A stretch of 64,000 bases of DNA from contig NZ_AP025305.1 in NCBI RefSeq assembly GCF_036492635.1, forward strand, positions 1,240,001 through 1,304,000. The letters run 5' to 3'. Source of the stretch: Aureibacter tunicatorum (GTDB lineage: Bacteria > Bacteroidota > Bacteroidia > Cytophagales > Cyclobacteriaceae). Positions 61,752-64,000 of the stretch are shown here, piece by piece. The first letter of the stretch is position 1. Each line of letters begins with the position of its first letter. The position numbers and the translations under genes are program-made. Below the pieces are notes generated by a model. It had not been told where the DNA came from, did not search any database, and saw nothing but the letters and a program-made list of their open reading frames with translations.

Positions 61752-62675
61752 TCAGTACAAAAAGCTTCGAATCGCTTCGTAAGCATTATCCTGAAACTTT
61801 TGATTGCTCAAATCACTAAATATAGAGCTTTGATCCACCAATTTTCCTGTTAATACATTCTTTTTGCTGCCATAGAATATTCCGCTTTTAAATGCAGGGT
61901 TATTAATTCCTTCCACAAATCTAGACGCTCCTTTTTCCAAACTATGGGACAAGCCTAACAGCGGCATAAAAATCGGCATGCCAATATACTTAAACATAAT
62001 TCTCTGCAATAAAGGCATATCATCAAAACCTTGCGTCCCGCGCGTTCCGCCGGGACTCATGCTTATGAATCTTAAATGAGGATGTTTTCTTGCCATGGAA
62101 GACATCCACATGGTTCCTCCGTATTTGATAACGCCATACACTTGCATTGCGTCAAAGTCGTTTCCAAAAGCTTTGCCATTGAATACTTCTTTAAACTCCT
62201 TCACTGAAGAAGTCTTAAGGCTTGGTCTTTTCATTCCTGTTTTTTCTATGCCTCTGGCTGCTTCAGAACTTGCAAAAAGAGCTGTTTTTTTCAGCTTATC
62301 ATATTTGATCATTTCATCCAGTAGATAAACATGTCCTAGCAAATTGGTGGCTGTGATCTGGGTAACACCGTCTGAAGTGATCTTTTCAGGAGTTTTGCCA
62401 CCCATGCCGCCCGCATTCATAATCAATGCATCGACAGGTTCATTCATGCTCATAACAGCATTCCTAACCGAATTTAGATTGGATACATCCATGACTATTA
62501 TTTCAAAGACTTTCCTGCCTGTCTTTTCCTCAAGATCTTTTTTTGCTTCCTCTGCTTTGACTCTGTTTCTGCATGCCAAATAGATCTTTTCAGTATGATT
62601 CAACATGGCAAGCTGTCTAGCAGTGTCTTTGCCAATACCCGCATTTGCACCTGTGATTAAAACTGACTTATTCAT
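61752..62675 (-). CDS. Short-chain dehydrogenase/reductase (SDR)
   Basis: NAD(P)-dependent oxidoreductase of 307 aa. The glycine-rich cofactor loop TGANAGIGKDTARQL (about 8-22), NAGG motif (about 90), and catalytic Tyr/Lys in YGVIK (about 182-186) are present. The C-terminus is longer than in a minimal 250-residue SDR, as in protochlorophyllide-reductase/retinol-dehydrogenase-like members. Substrate unknown. It follows the DUF4345 gene by ~50 bp on the same strand, and an AraC regulator is upstream, so a three-gene unit is likely. Confidence 0.92.
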   Translation of the reverse strand: MNKSVLITGANAGIGKDTARQLAMLNHTEKIYLACRNRVKAEEAKKDLEEKTGRKVFEIIVMDVSNLNSVRNAVMSMNEPVDALIMNAGGMGGKTPEKITSDGVTQITATNLLGHVYLLDEMIKYDKLKKTALFASSEAARGIEKTGMKRPSLKTSSVKEFKEVFNGKAFGNDFDAMQVYGVIKYGGTMWMSSMARKHPHLRFISMSPGGTRGTQGFDDMPLLQRIMFKYIGMPIFMPLLGLSHSLEKGASRFVEGINNPAFKSGIFYGSKKNVLTGKLVDQSSIFSDLSNQKFQDNAYEAIRSFLY

Positions 62676-62726
62676 AATCTCTAGTGATTTTTAATTTGAA
62701 ATGAAATTTGTTAGAAGGAGTGAAGA

Positions 62727-63134
62727 CTATGCTGTCTTTTTGCCATTATATTGGTATATCGAAAAGAAGACAAAGCCGGTAATGCCAAGGATTAACTCCA
62801 ATCCAGTAGCCTTGACCAAGCCATCAACGGGCATTCCATCCGCCAGTATGCTGATCAATCTTCCGATACCTAGAGATGTGAATAATAAGGATGCTAATAG
62901 TGTGGACGTATAACTTAGCGAGCATCGAAAAGCTCCTAGCAAACTAACTATCGACACTCCTAATAACAGAGCGCCGAAAGCTCTTGAATCATTGATAATA
63001 TTGATGTTTTCAGCGATATCTATGCCTGATCCAGCTTTAAATTCCACAGGAACGGATAATGTGGCTCCGCCAAGAACCATCAATAAGATTCCGGATAAGA
63101 TAAGGTAGGTTTTTAATACTTTTGAATTTCTCAT
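62727..63134 (-). CDS. DUF4345 family membrane protein
   Basis: 135-aa protein with four hydrophobic segments (about residues 7-27, 47-67, 75-95, 110-127), the usual DUF4345 layout, with the conserved RAFGALLLGVSIVSLLGAF and LGIGRLISILADGMP. Function unknown. It lies between an AraC regulator and an SDR on the same strand, so it could be an accessory of that small operon. The start at 63134 gives a basic N-terminus before the first helix. Confidence 0.83.
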   Translation of the reverse strand: MRNSKVLKTYLILSGILLMVLGGATLSVPVEFKAGSGIDIAENINIINDSRAFGALLLGVSIVSLLGAFRCSLSYTSTLLASLLFTSLGIGRLISILADGMPVDGLVKATGLELILGITGFVFFSIYQYNGKKTA

Positions 63135-63218
63135 AACATTGTTCTTTAATTGTTTCGATACAAATGTCGCGGTAATCCAAAAGATTGATTTTACAGATTA
63201 GCTCAAAAGCTTCTCATT

Positions 63219-63995
63219 TTAGCTCAATCGAAAGTCTGTGGGCGATTTTCCATATTCAGCGGAGAAATTGCGATTAAAAGTAGCCAAGGAGTCATAGCCC
63301 ACATCAAAAGCTATATCCGAAATTCGTTCGTTTCCCGATTTCAACATATCAGCGGCGCGTTCTACTTTTCTTTTATTAATATATTTCTTCGGACTTTCGT
63401 CAAATACTTCTTTGAACTTTCTTTTGAAAGAGGGCAAACTCAAATGAGCAAGCGCAGCTAATTCTTCCAAGCTAAGGTTAGCAAATAGATTTTGTTGAAT
63501 GACTTTCTTGAACTCAAGCTCTTTGGGTTGAAATAAAGCTGATAAAAAATCCAGCTGAGAAGGCGCTTGTTGTGACTTGGTCATCAATAGAACGAATTCT
63601 TTGAGCTTAGTTTTGATCATATTATCGTCGGCAAGTTCGGGACTGTCTAATAATATATTGATACTTTCTCGATAATTATCCAACAATCGATCGACTTGAA
63701 CTTGCTTCATGTTATAATCTGTTTTATAGTCTGTAACCGAATACTCAAATTCAAAAAGATCTTTGACTAAAGAAGGGTACAAAAAAACGCCAACAGCTTC
63801 CACGCCTTCCTTGCAAAGAACAGGATCATCCGTTGGTTCAAAAAAATAGTTGAGACACTTGGCTAGCATTGCTGTGCTTCTATTTAGTTTAAGGTAGTCT
63901 TCCGGTGCTCTAAGGCCGACTTCACCCTGATTTACAAACATAAAGCAAGCTTCATCTTCGACATAGTTTTTTAGTGTTCGATTAAAAAAAGGCAT
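63219..63995 (-). CDS. AraC-family transcriptional regulator (possibly 5' truncated by window edge)
   Basis: 258 aa are visible. The first visible Met is 5 bp from the window end, and the N-terminal sequence starts abruptly (cupin-like strands ACFMFVNQGEVGLRAPEDY), so the real start may lie beyond. The C-terminal ~100 residues are the AraC double helix-turn-helix, with LEELAALAHLSLPSFKRKF, SDIAFDVGYDSLATFNRNF and EYGKSPTDFRLS. It heads the DUF4345/SDR group and probably controls it. Confidence 0.9.
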   Translation of the reverse strand: MPFFNRTLKNYVEDEACFMFVNQGEVGLRAPEDYLKLNRSTAMLAKCLNYFFEPTDDPVLCKEGVEAVGVFLYPSLVKDLFEFEYSVTDYKTDYNMKQVQVDRLLDNYRESINILLDSPELADDNMIKTKLKEFVLLMTKSQQAPSQLDFLSALFQPKELEFKKVIQQNLFANLSLEELAALAHLSLPSFKRKFKEVFDESPKKYINKRKVERAADMLKSGNERISDIAFDVGYDSLATFNRNFSAEYGKSPTDFRLS

Positions 63996-64000
63996 GGAAA

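Overview
The window is AT-rich bacterial chromosome and reads as Bacteroidota, probably Cytophagales. The evidence is a short RpoD-type sigma factor, a TAnnTTTG promoter before rpsO, almost no Shine-Dalgarno sites, a type IX secretion (T9SS) sorting domain on a giant protease, bacillithiol synthesis (bshB1), a CusA-TolC fusion, a DUF5020 protein, and many lipoproteins with short lipoboxes. Genus is not decidable from the sequence. No insertion sequence, prophage, integrase, CRISPR array or rRNA gene was seen.

Region 1 (1-9.2 kb) has a 5'-truncated TonB-dependent outer-membrane receptor. Facing it is a tripartite RND efflux operon (tolC, RND pump, adaptor), followed by an unknown secreted protein. 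Region 2 (9.2-11.6 kb) holds two tandem tRNA arrays on the minus strand. The first alternates a tRNA with anticodon CAT (probably the AUA-reading Ile2) with tRNA-Val(TAC), 4+3 copies. The second is five identical elongator tRNA-Met genes. A class III sirtuin lies between them.

Region 3 (11.7-26 kb) is mostly housekeeping: an LptF/LptG permease, rpsO, pnp, rpoD, trxB overlapping an M23/LysM peptidase gene, bshB1, a nucleobase permease with an outer-membrane DUF5020 partner, hemE behind a DUF2807 gene, and ffh. Region 4 (26-33.8 kb) has a 679-aa orphan whose C-terminus looks like an M91-type metallopeptidase effector with the first zinc His replaced, then small unknowns, nrnA, two FKBP-type prolyl isomerase lipoproteins and a THUMP RNA methyltransferase.

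Region 5 (34-40.6 kb) is a same-strand cluster of a BatA-like protein, a dihydroorotase homologue without its metal ligands, two DUF4199 membrane proteins and two family-2 glycosyltransferases. Region 6 (40.5-46.9 kb) is a heavy-metal efflux cluster: a His/Cys-rich DUF6660 protein, a CusA-TolC fusion and a His-rich CusB adaptor. Region 7 (46.9-64 kb) is accessory: a TonB-C-terminal protein, DoxX, lipoproteins, DUF1254 with a divergent AraC regulator, an M3 peptidase, a methyltransferase, a 1401-residue secreted M43 protease with alternating repeats and a T9SS tail, a 0.75-kb very AT-rich gap, a SnoaL-like lipoprotein, and an AraC/DUF4345/SDR group cut by the window edge.

No complete undescribed multi-gene system was found. 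The best leads are the degenerate M91-like orphan, the two multiplied CAT-anticodon tRNA arrays, the pseudo-dihydroorotase in an envelope cluster, and the repeat architecture of the M43 protease.
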